NCBI RefSeq assembly: GCF_029910235.1
Contig: NZ_CP112874.1
Coordinates: forward strand, 2,170,001-2,234,000
Origin: Pseudanabaena galeata CCNP1313
GTDB taxonomy: Bacteria; Cyanobacteriota; Cyanobacteriia; Pseudanabaenales; Pseudanabaenaceae
DNA length: 64,000 bases
Reading direction: 5' to 3'
Shown here: piece after piece, positions 44,967 to 51,955 of the stretch
Layout of the letters: every line of letters begins with the position of its first letter
Numbering within the stretch: position 1 is the first letter of the stretch
Notes under the pieces: model-generated
What the model was told of the DNA's origin: nothing
Databases searched by the model: none
What the model saw: the letters and a program-made list of their open reading frames with translations, nothing else
Program-made: the position numbers and the translations under genes

Positions 44967-45120
44967 AATTCTCACTGCTAAAAAAGGCGATCGCCAAGCT
45001 GATACGAGCGAATTAGAAAATGCGATCGACGCTTTGGTTTATCAACTTTATGGGTTGACAGAAGAAGAGATTAAAATAGTAGAAGGAGAGAGGTGACAAG
45101 GAAAAAGATAAGGTGTAGAT
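44967..45120 (+). repeat. Repeat R1 (restriction-gene 3' end)
   Basis: It reads in the original frame LILTAKKGDRQADTSELE, then ALVYQLYGLTEEEIKIVEG and ER plus stop. Only a few codons differ from R0 (H to Q, K to N, D to A). The trailing TGACAAGGAAAAAGATAAGG is also shared. Confidence 0.9.
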
Positions 45121-45158
45121 TTTTGTAAAAATGTTTAGCTTGAACAAGGAAATAGATT

Positions 45159-45401
45159 ATGAAAAAAAGCATTCCAACTGATGTAATTACCATCGACAAC
45201 GAAATCCAACATGGTAAACCTGTGCTAAAAGGAACTCGTCTTCCGATCGCCATAATTATCGGCTCTCTCGCAGGTGGCATGACCTATGACGAAGTAATCC
45301 AAGAATACGCAGTTACCCGCGAACAGATTCTTGCCTCCCTAGCTTACTTCTCCGAGCTTCTAAACTATGAAACAGTCTATTCAATGGAGAAAGTAAGTTG
45401 A
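45159..45401 (+). CDS. DUF433 antitoxin (VapB-like), pair 2
   Basis: The 80-residue DUF433 protein has the family core GKPVLKGTRLPIAIIIGSLAGGMTYDEVIQEYAVT, a small winged-helix-type antitoxin. It overlaps the next gene by 4 bases (TTGA), typical of translational coupling in TA operons. Confidence 0.85.
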   Translation: MKKSIPTDVITIDNEIQHGKPVLKGTRLPIAIIIGSLAGGMTYDEVIQEYAVTREQILASLAYFSELLNYETVYSMEKVS

Positions 45402-45763
45402 AATTACGTTTTCTAATTGACGAAGACTGCCCACTAAGTTTAGAAACTTTGCTCAAAGACAAAGGACATGATGCCATTCACGTCAAAACATCTGGACTTA
45501 GCGGTACAAAAGATCCTGAAATATTTATATTTGCTCAAAAAGAACAAAGAATAATCATCAGCCGAGATCTAGGATGGTCAAACATCAAAAACTATCCACC
45601 AAATACACATTGCGGTTTAATTATTTTAAGATTTCCCTTTGAAGTGATCGCCATAGAAATTCGGCAAGCATTAGAACAATTTATCGATCAAGTTAACTTA
45701 CCTGAAATAATTGGCGCAACTGTAATTGTCGATCAAAATAAATTCAGAATCAGGAAAAGGTAA
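45398..45763 (+). CDS. DUF5615 PIN-like toxin, pair 2
   Basis: The 121-residue protein begins LRFLIDEDCPLSLETLLKDKGHDAIHV, the DUF5615 (Mut7-C-like PIN) signature. A second acidic site lies at RIIISRDLGWSNI. It starts at TTG 45398 within the antitoxin stop. The predicted role is an RNase toxin. It is followed by R2 after about 10 bases. Confidence 0.85.
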   Translation: MKLRFLIDEDCPLSLETLLKDKGHDAIHVKTSGLSGTKDPEIFIFAQKEQRIIISRDLGWSNIKNYPPNTHCGLIILRFPFEVIAIEIRQALEQFIDQVNLPEIIGATVIVDQNKFRIRKR

Positions 45764-45773
45764 ACAGTAGTCA

Positions 45774-45925
45774 TAATGCTGATACGAGCGAATTAGAAAA
45801 GGCGATCAACGATTTGGTTTATCAACTTTATGGGTTGACAGAAGAAGAGATTAAAATAGTAGAAGGAGAGAGGTGACAAGGAAAAAGATAAGGTTTAGAT
45901 TATTTAAAATTACAGAAGACAAATT
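45774..45925 (+). repeat. Repeat R2 (restriction-gene 3' end)
   Basis: It begins within the DRHADTSELE part (NADTSELEKAINDLVYQLYG in frame), continues through VEGER-stop, and keeps the longer tail AAGATAAGGTTTAGATTATTT shared with the sequence after R0. It therefore matches R0 further downstream than R1 does. Confidence 0.9.
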
Positions 45926-45928
45926 ATT

Positions 45929-46162
45929 ATGGTGAACCAGATGATTCAACTACCAATAACCCTAGAGCAACTGATTACCACTGTACAACAACTACAACCT
46001 AGCGATCGCGCCCAAGTAGCCAAAGCCTTAATTCAAATAGAATTAAAATCAGATCTAACAAGCTTACTTGGAGAACTGTATAGCCAACCACCCATTGATG
46101 AAATCACAGATGCCGAGATTATGAACGAAATTAAAGCTGTACGCCAGCAATCAAGAAACTAG
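45929..46162 (+). CDS. Antitoxin of PIN-toxin pair, copy 2
   Basis: This 77-residue protein differs from the one at 44286 only by Gly for Glu in SLLGELY (one A-to-G change). The start, spacing and tail are the same. Presence of two copies suggests a duplicated 1643-bp unit rather than separate acquisitions. Confidence 0.8.
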   Translation: MVNQMIQLPITLEQLITTVQQLQPSDRAQVAKALIQIELKSDLTSLLGELYSQPPIDEITDAEIMNEIKAVRQQSRN

Positions 46163-46164
46163 AC

Positions 46165-46605
46165 ATGAAATTGAGAGTAGTTATAGATACAAACATTTGG
46201 ATTCGCATCCTATTAAAAGGACGCGTTACACTCCCAATCTTAGAAGCATTTAATCAAGACAAATTCCAATTAGTCATGAGCCAAAGCCTTTTAGATGAAT
46301 TGCATGAAGTATGGAACCGACCTCGATTAAGAAAATATATCGACCGAAATCAAGCCATACGCCTAGAGCAACAGTTAAAAAATCGTGCAATCTGGATTGA
46401 ACCAAAAACAATCCCCCCTTATTGCCGAGATCCCAAAGATTTACCCGTATTAGCTACCGCCATTGACGGCAAAGCAAAAATCATCGTATCTGGAGATGAC
46501 GACTTACGAGCCGATGAAGCATTGAGAGAAGCAATGGAGTTATATTCCATCGAATTATTAGGAGTTAATTCTTTTCTAAAATATTTAGAGGAATCTGAAG
46601 AATAG
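46165..46605 (+). CDS. PIN-domain toxin, COG1569-like, copy 2
   Basis: The protein matches copy 1 and keeps all PIN acidic residues (DTN, DELHE, RDPKD, GDDD). The offset between the copies is exactly 1643 bases for both genes. Since each toxin has its antitoxin beside it, the pair remains self-neutralising. Confidence 0.88.
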   Translation: MKLRVVIDTNIWIRILLKGRVTLPILEAFNQDKFQLVMSQSLLDELHEVWNRPRLRKYIDRNQAIRLEQQLKNRAIWIEPKTIPPYCRDPKDLPVLATAIDGKAKIIVSGDDDLRADEALREAMELYSIELLGVNSFLKYLEESEE

Positions 46606-46609
46606 ATCT

Positions 46610-46771
46610 AATTCTCACTGCTAAAAAAGGCGATCGCCAAGCTGATACGAGCGAATTAGAAAATGCGATCGATGATTTGGTTTATCAACTTTATGGGTTG
46701 ACAGAAGAAGAGATTAAAATAGTAGAAGGAGAGAGGTGACAAGGAAAAAGGAAAAAGGAAAAAGGAAAAAG
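46610..46771 (+). repeat. Repeat R3 with short GGAAAAA satellite
   Basis: R3 is nearly the same as R1 (both start AATTCTCACTGCTAAAAAAGG) with a few changes (GACGCT to GATGAT). After the stop, CAAGGAAAAAGATAAGG is replaced by about four tandem GGAAAAA units. Confidence 0.88.
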
Positions 46772-46830
46772 AACAGAACCCTTGAGATTTGACTATAATC
46801 AAGACAATCAAACTTATTAGGAGATCCAAA

Positions 46831-47052
46831 ATGGTTACATTAGAAGAAGCAATTTTAACAGTTAATCAGCTTTCAATTGAACAAAGAGAAATGCTTTTAG
46901 AAATCATTAAGAACCAAATGATTGAAGCCCGCCGCGATGAAATTGCTCAAGATGCCAAAGAAGCGATCGCCGCCTTTCATCGTGGAGAGCTAAAACCTCA
47001 ACCTATAAATGAAATCATTTCCGAACTAAAAGCAACTTTGGCAGAAGACTAA
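46831..47052 (+). CDS. Antitoxin of RelE/YafQ-type pair
   Basis: The 73-residue protein starts MVTLEEAILTVNQLSIEQREMLLEI after a ribosome-binding site AGGAG. It has an acidic-basic amphipathic middle (ARRDEIAQDAKEAIAAFHRGEL) and a C-terminal toxin-binding tail. The upstream ATA/ATC codons make the longer frame from 46789 unlikely. Its stop overlaps the toxin start by one base. Confidence 0.75.
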   Translation: MVTLEEAILTVNQLSIEQREMLLEIIKNQMIEARRDEIAQDAKEAIAAFHRGELKPQPINEIISELKATLAED

Positions 47053-47333
47053 TGAGAGAAATAGTTTTAACCCCAAAATTCAAACGAGCATTTCGGAAAT
47101 TTGTCAAACGCAATTCTCAGCTTGAGTCGAAACTAATTCAAATATTACAATTGATGAAAGAAGATGTTTTTGCAACACAGTTAAGTACGCATTCACTACA
47201 AGGGAAATTAGCTGGATTAAAAGCCTGTTCCTGCGGCTATGATTGTAGAATTCTATTTACCATAGAAATCTCTCAAGAACAGACAGAAGTAATAGTTTTA
47301 CTTGATATTGGCACTCACAATGAAGTTTACTAG
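47052..47333 (+). CDS. RelE/YafQ-type mRNA interferase toxin
   Basis: The 93-residue protein has the RelE fold outline: LTPKFKRAFRKFVKRNSQLESKL, then STHSLQGKLAGLKACSCGYDCRILFTI and a C-terminal VIVLLDIGTHNEVY. The last block is typical of YafQ-like ribosome-dependent RNases (the catalytic His is in the IGTHNEVY zone). It stops as the next repeat (R4) begins. Confidence 0.82.
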   Translation: MREIVLTPKFKRAFRKFVKRNSQLESKLIQILQLMKEDVFATQLSTHSLQGKLAGLKACSCGYDCRILFTIEISQEQTEVIVLLDIGTHNEVY

Positions 47334-47442
47334 CGATCGCCACGCTGATACGGGCGAACTAGAAAAGGCGATCGACGATTTGGTTTATCAACTTTATGGG
47401 TTGACAGAAGAAGAGATTAAAATAGTAGAAGGAGAGAGGTGA
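47333..47442 (+). repeat. Repeat R4 (restriction-gene 3' end)
   Basis: It begins in AGCGATCGCCACGCTGATACG and reads ELEKAIDDLVYQLYGLTEE in frame with VEGER and stop. It starts right at the RelE stop codon. Confidence 0.88.
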
Positions 47443-47502
47443 CAAGGAAAAAGGAAAAAGGAAAAAGGAAAAAGGAAAAAGGAAAAAGGAAAAAGGAAAA
47501 AT
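47443..47502 (+). repeat. GGAAAAA heptanucleotide microsatellite
   Basis: About eight tandem copies of GGAAAAA follow R4; R3 carries about four and R0-R2 only one. It looks like slippage expansion of the post-stop GGAAAAA in the repeat. It is not a CRISPR array because there are no spacers. Confidence 0.85.
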
Positions 47503-47537
47503 TAGAGTAACTTTATAAATATCCAATTCAAAAAACT

Positions 47538-47864
47538 ATGACACTTAAAGAACTAGAACCTCAACTACTCGCACTCTCACCCACAGAAAAATCTCAAGCA
47601 ATTCAACTAATTCTCAACAGCCTATTAAATAGTTGGCACGGCATTGAGAAAACATTAAACGTATGTGGCGGTGATGCTTGTATTCGTAATACCAGAATCC
47701 CCGTTTGGCTATTAGTCAGCTACCAACAACAAGGGCTTAGTGACGCAAAAATATTAGAAGCATATCCAACCCTAAATGCAGTTGATCTAGCAAATGCTTG
47801 GATATATGCCGAAAGCCATCCCCAAGAAATTGCCAATGCTATCCTTGAAAACGAGGCAGATTAA
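47538..47864 (+). CDS. DUF433 antitoxin, pair 4
   Basis: The 108-residue protein has a short N-terminal helical lead (ELEPQLLALSPTEKSQAIQLI) before the DUF433 core NVCGGDACIRNTRIPVWLLVSYQQQGLSDAKILEAYP. The lead resembles addiction-module antitoxins seen upstream of PIN toxins. It sits 3 bases before its toxin gene. Confidence 0.83.
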   Translation: MTLKELEPQLLALSPTEKSQAIQLILNSLLNSWHGIEKTLNVCGGDACIRNTRIPVWLLVSYQQQGLSDAKILEAYPTLNAVDLANAWIYAESHPQEIANAILENEAD

Positions 47865-47867
47865 GCA

Positions 47868-48209
47868 ATGGTCAAACTCTATGCAGATGAGCAATTTCCA
47901 TTGCCCGTTGTCAAAATTTTGCGTACATTAGGATACGACATTTTGACCGTACAAGATGCAGGGAAAGCAGAACAAAAAATACCTGATCCTGAAGTCTTGC
48001 AATATGCCATTAGCCTCAATCGAGCCGTCTTAACCATGAATCGTCGGGATTTTATTCGTTTACATACTCAAACTCCTCAACATAAAGGCATCGTGATTTG
48101 TAAAAGTAACACCAACTGGGAAAAAATCGCCCAAGCCATACATAATCATCTCTCTCAATTTGAGACTATAGAAAAACAACTCATTAGAATCAAATTACCA
48201 TCGGTATAA
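47868..48209 (+). CDS. DUF5615 PIN-like toxin, pair 4
   Basis: The 113-residue protein starts VKLYADEQFPLPVVKILRTLGYDILTVQDAGKA, a DUF5615 hallmark with the acidic ADEQ. A second acidic block, AVLTMNRRDFIRLH, follows. It is distinct in sequence from the toxin of pair 2, so it was not made by the recent duplication. Confidence 0.84.
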   Translation: MVKLYADEQFPLPVVKILRTLGYDILTVQDAGKAEQKIPDPEVLQYAISLNRAVLTMNRRDFIRLHTQTPQHKGIVICKSNTNWEKIAQAIHNHLSQFETIEKQLIRIKLPSV

Positions 48210-48220
48210 AACTATCAACT

Positions 48221-48310
48221 GTAAGGTGATCGCCACGCTGATAAGGTAAAAGAAGAAAAGGCGATCGATAATTTAGTTTGCAAACTCTATCAACTCACCT
48301 AGGAAGAAGT
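48221..48310 (+). repeat. Repeat R5, degenerate
   Basis: GGTGATCGCCACGCTGATA and AAAAGGCGATCGATAATTTAG are recognisable. The conserved coding tail is scrambled (stop replaced, LTxEEV-like remnant). It is an older or more decayed copy. Confidence 0.6.
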
Positions 48311-48388
48311 AAAAAATCATCGATCCAGAATTTGAACTAACAGAACAAGAATACACAGCAATTAAAATAGAGTAAAAGGTAAAAAACA

Positions 48389-48637
48389 ATGAGAGCAATA
48401 GCAGGACTAAATCGCATTACCTTTGACCCAAAAATCATGGCAGGTCAAGCTTGCATTCGCGGAATGCGGATACCCGTATCCGTAGTCATCAACCTCATCG
48501 CCAACGGCTTATCAACAGCCGAAATAATTGAAGACTATCCCTATCTCGAACCAGAAGACATCCAACAAGCGCTCAGATATGCCGCTTGGCTGACCCAAGA
48601 GCGAGTCATCTTTTGGCAAACCGCCCAAGCAGTATGA
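48389..48637 (+). CDS. DUF433 antitoxin, pair 5
   Basis: The 82-residue DUF433 protein contains NRITFDPKIMAGQACIRGMRIPVSVVINLIANGLSTAEIIEDYPYLE. The stop overlaps the toxin ATG by 4 bases (ATGA). Confidence 0.85.
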   Translation: MRAIAGLNRITFDPKIMAGQACIRGMRIPVSVVINLIANGLSTAEIIEDYPYLEPEDIQQALRYAAWLTQERVIFWQTAQAV

Positions 48638-48996
48638 AATTTTTAGGTGATATGGGTATCTCTCCCCGCACAATTGCACTCTTGAGAGAACAAGGTTATG
48701 ACGCAATCCACCTGATTGAAAAAAATCTAGAAAAGATGACCGATCCCGATATTTTAGACAAAGCTCGCCAAGAAGAACGAATATTACTCACCGTAGATTT
48801 AGACTTTGCCCAACTATTAGCAATTAGCGGCGAAAGCTTACCCAGTGTCATCTTATTTCGTTTAGGAAATGTAAGCCGCGAAGTAGTTAACCGTCATTTG
48901 TTAGCAATCTTAAATGACTATGCTACAGAACTTAAAAATGGTGTAATTATCTCTGTAAGCGATGTTTCAATTCGATTGAGGTACTTACCGATTTAA
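48634..48996 (+). CDS. DUF5615 PIN-like toxin, pair 5
   Basis: The 120-residue toxin starts at the ATG in the ATGA overlap: MKFLGDMGISPRTIALLREQGYDAIHL, with VDLDFAQLLA as the acidic site. The usual LDE-type first Asp is in FLGDMG. The longer frame from 48586 would run into the antitoxin and is not credible. Confidence 0.84.
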   Translation: MKFLGDMGISPRTIALLREQGYDAIHLIEKNLEKMTDPDILDKARQEERILLTVDLDFAQLLAISGESLPSVILFRLGNVSREVVNRHLLAILNDYATELKNGVIISVSDVSIRLRYLPI

Positions 48997-49009
48997 TTAT
49001 GAATCTCAA

Positions 49010-49085
49010 AAAAGGCGATCGCCATGCTGACACGACAAAAGAAAAAAAGGCGATCGATAATTTAGTTTACAAACTCTATCAACCG
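49010..49085 (+). repeat. Repeat R6, degenerate array end
   Basis: AAAAAAGGCGATCGCCATGCTGACACG and AAGGCGATCGATAATTTAG are present, as in R5, but the coding tail is lost. It closes the array before unrelated sequence leading to the cbi operon. Confidence 0.6.
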
Positions 49086-49213
49086 TTCTGTCGCATTCGT
49101 GGCTATATCTCGACGCTCAGAAAGCAAGGTGTTAATGTTCTGGAGATACTCAAATAGGTGTTTCTTGGAAACCATTTCTTTCCTGATCTCCAGCCTGATT
49201 AGTTATCTCTAGG

Positions 49214-49948
49214 CTAGCTTAAACTTAGAGGCATTTCTAGAGAATGAGCCAATAGAAACTCCCGATCGCTTAATACCCGTCTAGTTTCGCCATCATAGAC
49301 AATCTCCCCCTCACTCAAGACTACGGTGCGATCGCATAGCTCAAGAACTAAGTCCAGATCGTGGGTGGCGATTAATTGAGTTTCAGGTAAAGTTTGCAAA
49401 AGCTGGATTAACTGACGACGCGATCGCGGATCGAGTTGGGCGGATGGTTCATCAAATACTAAAACCTGCGGCTGCATCGCTAAAACCCCTGCGATCGCCA
49501 CTCGTTTTTTTTCACCACCCGAAAGATTATGAGATAAACGCTCTCTATATTTAGCCACATCTAATCCGACGGCTACTAAAGCCTCAGCAACACGTTCTTT
49601 TAAATGTTCACCTCGGATACCTTGATTTATTGCGCCAAATGCAACATCTTCCCAAATCGTTGGCATAAATAGCTGGTCATCGGGATTTTGAAACACTAAG
49701 CCGACAAAGTTACGAATCGATGATAAATTTGGATGGATGACTGGCATTTCCCCAATAACAATTTCGCCTTTCTGTGGCATGAGAATGCCATTGAGATGGA
49801 GAAGTAATGTAGATTTACCTGAGCCATTTGCTCCAATAATCGCTACTTTTTCGGTTGCTGCGATCTGGAGATTGATCCCTTTTAAAGCCTGAATACCATC
49901 AGGGTAGCGATAACTGAGGTTCTCAATGGAAATAGGATTGTGATGCAA
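49214..49948 (-). CDS. cbiO: Cobalt/nickel ECF transporter ATPase
   Basis: The 244-residue ATPase has Walker A GANGSGKSTLLLHL, Q-loop VFQNPDDQLF, signature LSGGEKKRVAIAG and Walker B VLVFDEPSAQLD. The QNPDDQLF style is typical of CbiO/EcfA. It is the last gene of a cbiM-N-Q-O type operon on the minus strand, 6 bases after the permease gene. It energises Co2+ or Ni2+ import. Confidence 0.9.
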   Translation of the reverse strand: MHHNPISIENLSYRYPDGIQALKGINLQIAATEKVAIIGANGSGKSTLLLHLNGILMPQKGEIVIGEMPVIHPNLSSIRNFVGLVFQNPDDQLFMPTIWEDVAFGAINQGIRGEHLKERVAEALVAVGLDVAKYRERLSHNLSGGEKKRVAIAGVLAMQPQVLVFDEPSAQLDPRSRRQLIQLLQTLPETQLIATHDLDLVLELCDRTVVLSEGEIVYDGETRRVLSDREFLLAHSLEMPLSLS

Positions 49949-49954
49949 AGCACT

Positions 49955-50767
49955 CTAACTAATAAAAACTTGACCAACTAAGATTACGATCATAACGCAA
50001 GCAATGGCTAAGCCATCGAGCCAGTTGCCTGTGGCTGATTCTATGATCATCGGAGTGCCTTGATAGCCACGAGCTAGCATCGCTTGATAAATGCGATCGC
50101 CGCGATCGTATGTACGAATAAACAGGACACCGAGCATATTACCTAATACCTGTCGTTGCCACGGGCGATCGCCTCGTTGATAGTTGTAGAGATTGCGCGG
50201 GTCAAAATTACGAGCAGTAGCCGCACGACGCATGGCATTAAACTCATTAATTAGCACGCCAATATAACGATACATGGATGCAAGAATGCTAATTAGCAAT
50301 GGAGGCATTTTGAGCGTAACTAGAGCTTGAAGTAACAAGGGAATGGAAGTACTAAGGGTAAGAATATTTAATAGAAGTAACGATAGAAAAGCTTTGATAC
50401 TCACGCTTCCTAAAATCATTAATCCATTCGTGGTGATTTGTAACCAACCCCATTGCCAGAGTATGTTTCCGCCACCTCGAAATAGTGTCCCTAAAAGAAT
50501 GACACCCATAAACATTAACTCGATCGCCATGCGTTTGGCTAGTATTCCTAAATCGACTTTGCTCCAATAGAGAATGGGCAAAGTCATCGCTGCATATAGC
50601 GCCCAAGTCCACCATCTACCCATGGGCGTTAAAGCGATCGCAAATACCAATAGAAATATACAGAGCAAGCGTGTATGCACAGCTAAGCGATTCCATATAT
50701 TTAGGCGATCGCTCTGGGAGTGAGACAGGCGATCGCTTGATTCAGTTAGATGAATATGGAGCAGCAT
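49955..50767 (-). CDS. cbiQ: Cobalt/nickel ECF transporter transmembrane protein CbiQ
   Basis: The 270-residue protein has several membrane helices and the EcfT coupling motifs. MRRAATARNF and YQAMLARGYQG are the Ala-Arg-Gly boxes that grip the ATPases. It lies between the PDGLE gene and cbiO in the same orientation. It matches CbiQ in size and position. Confidence 0.9.
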   Translation of the reverse strand: MLLHIHLTESSDRLSHSQSDRLNIWNRLAVHTRLLCIFLLVFAIALTPMGRWWTWALYAAMTLPILYWSKVDLGILAKRMAIELMFMGVILLGTLFRGGGNILWQWGWLQITTNGLMILGSVSIKAFLSLLLLNILTLSTSIPLLLQALVTLKMPPLLISILASMYRYIGVLINEFNAMRRAATARNFDPRNLYNYQRGDRPWQRQVLGNMLGVLFIRTYDRGDRIYQAMLARGYQGTPMIIESATGNWLDGLAIACVMIVILVGQVFIS

Positions 50768-50778
50768 AGATCCAGCTT

Positions 50779-51096
50779 TTATTTTGGTTCAGATTTGCGT
50801 ACTGTGAGCTTGCCAACTCCCCATGCTAAGCCAAATGCAACCAATGTACCTGTAATACCTGCAAGAGCCGTGGATACTTTCTCGTCGGGAACTGCTTTGA
50901 TCGAATATTCTTCAAAAATCTGGAAAAAGGGAAGTTGTTTAGTTGCTGGTTCTTCGATCGCTTTTTCTTCAAATTTTAAATCTTGAGCAACTCGATCTAA
51001 TCCGTCAGGATCTTTGCTAGCAAAGGGTGATACCAATGCTGCAATACCTAGAGCTAAAGCTAATCCTGATAGTACAAAAATGTTTTTTTTATGCAT
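50779..51096 (-). CDS. PDGLE-domain protein (CbiN-like accessory)
   Basis: The 105-residue protein contains the diagnostic DPDGLDRVA, two membrane helices (FVLSGLALALGIAALVSPF and LAGITGTLVAFGLAWGVG) and a periplasmic loop. PDGLE proteins replace CbiN or NikN in some Co/Ni importers. The position between CbiM and CbiQ supports this. Confidence 0.87.
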   Translation of the reverse strand: MHKKNIFVLSGLALALGIAALVSPFASKDPDGLDRVAQDLKFEEKAIEEPATKQLPFFQIFEEYSIKAVPDEKVSTALAGITGTLVAFGLAWGVGKLTVRKSEPK

Positions 51097-51110
51097 TTGA
51101 TTATGGTGAC

Positions 51111-51785
51111 TTAAAAGTTATCTAATTCGGTTTGCTTGACTGCAAAATTAGGAGCATCATAAATTAACTCAGGACGAGTCTTCCAAATAAAACTAGTTAC
51201 GGCAAGGGTGATGAATGCTTCACCAATACCAATCATGAAGTGCCAAGATAGCATCGCTGTCATTCCTAACGCTAAGGGAACCGTATCCGAAAGTGCTAAT
51301 AGTACCGCGCAAACTGCGGCTGCCACGACCACACTTGTCCATGAAGCGATCGCCGTGCTGACACTCATGCCTAGCCATGTATTACGCCCAATTAAGAACC
51401 GCATCACTCGATAAAGGTAATAACCACCAAAGGTTCCCATTAGTCCCATGATTGTGATATTGGCTCCTAACGCAGTCAATCCACCATCCTGAAACATGAT
51501 GGTCTGCACAATAAAGACCACCGACATGACTAACGAGCCAGCCCAAGGACCAAGCAAAATCCCCGCCAGAGTTCCACCCATTAAGTGTCCAGATGTACCG
51601 CCCACAATTGGGAAGTTGATCATCTGCGCGGCAAAGATAAAGGCAGCACTCACACCCATGAGCGGAACAGTGCGTTCTTTATATTCTGATTGCACACGAT
51701 TAAGTGATAGCGCAATTAAGGCGATCGCTATACCTCCTGTAACCAAACTCACTGGCAAACTGAGGTAGCCATCGGGAATATGCAT
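51111..51785 (-). CDS. cbiM: Cobalt/nickel ECF transporter substrate-binding CbiM/NikM
   Basis: The protein is read as starting MHIPDGYLSLPVSL. In CbiM/NikM proteins the first Met-His-Ile coordinates the metal with the amino terminus, so the true N-terminus should be here. A frame from 51812 adds nine residues and has a good GGAG spaced 5 bases from its ATG, so either start is possible; a nine-residue leader is too short for a signal peptide. Six or seven membrane helices follow, with HLMGGTLAGILLGPWAGS and WHFMIGIGEAFIT. The operon also encodes the PDGLE protein, CbiQ and CbiO. Confidence 0.88.
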   Translation of the reverse strand: MHIPDGYLSLPVSLVTGGIAIALIALSLNRVQSEYKERTVPLMGVSAAFIFAAQMINFPIVGGTSGHLMGGTLAGILLGPWAGSLVMSVVFIVQTIMFQDGGLTALGANITIMGLMGTFGGYYLYRVMRFLIGRNTWLGMSVSTAIASWTSVVVAAAVCAVLLALSDTVPLALGMTAMLSWHFMIGIGEAFITLAVTSFIWKTRPELIYDAPNFAVKQTELDNF

Positions 51786-51842
51786 TGCTAAATGAACTGG
51801 AAACGAAAACATCTACACTCCATAAATTGAATAAGTTGATCT

Positions 51843-51893
51843 TTATCATAATGATGGGCGGCGCAAAGCGCCGCCCATCATTATGATAAAGAT
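51843..51893 (-). terminator. strong hairpin between channel gene and cbiM
   Basis: CTTTATCATAATGATGGGCGGCGC is mirrored by GCGCCGCCCATCATTATGATAAAG around a few bases. It ends the upstream TrkA-type gene on the minus strand and precedes the cbiM leader. No cobalamin riboswitch is evident around it. Confidence 0.6.
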
Positions 51894-51955
51894 ATTTGAC
51901 TAATTTCGCATCCAAAATCACAGAAAGTTAATGTGGCGGCGACAATACTGGCTGT

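Noticed and set aside
47443-47502. Possible CRISPR array
   Set aside because: The repeats are 7 bp, contiguous and without spacers, so this is a microsatellite.
48586-48633. Upstream start for the pair-5 toxin
   Set aside because: It overlaps the antitoxin by 50 bases; the ATGA overlap start gives the correct DUF5615 N-terminus.
44106-49085. R repeats as a classical integron
   Set aside because: No tyrosine integrase or attI is visible and the repeats are coding 3' ends of a gene, not folded attC sites.
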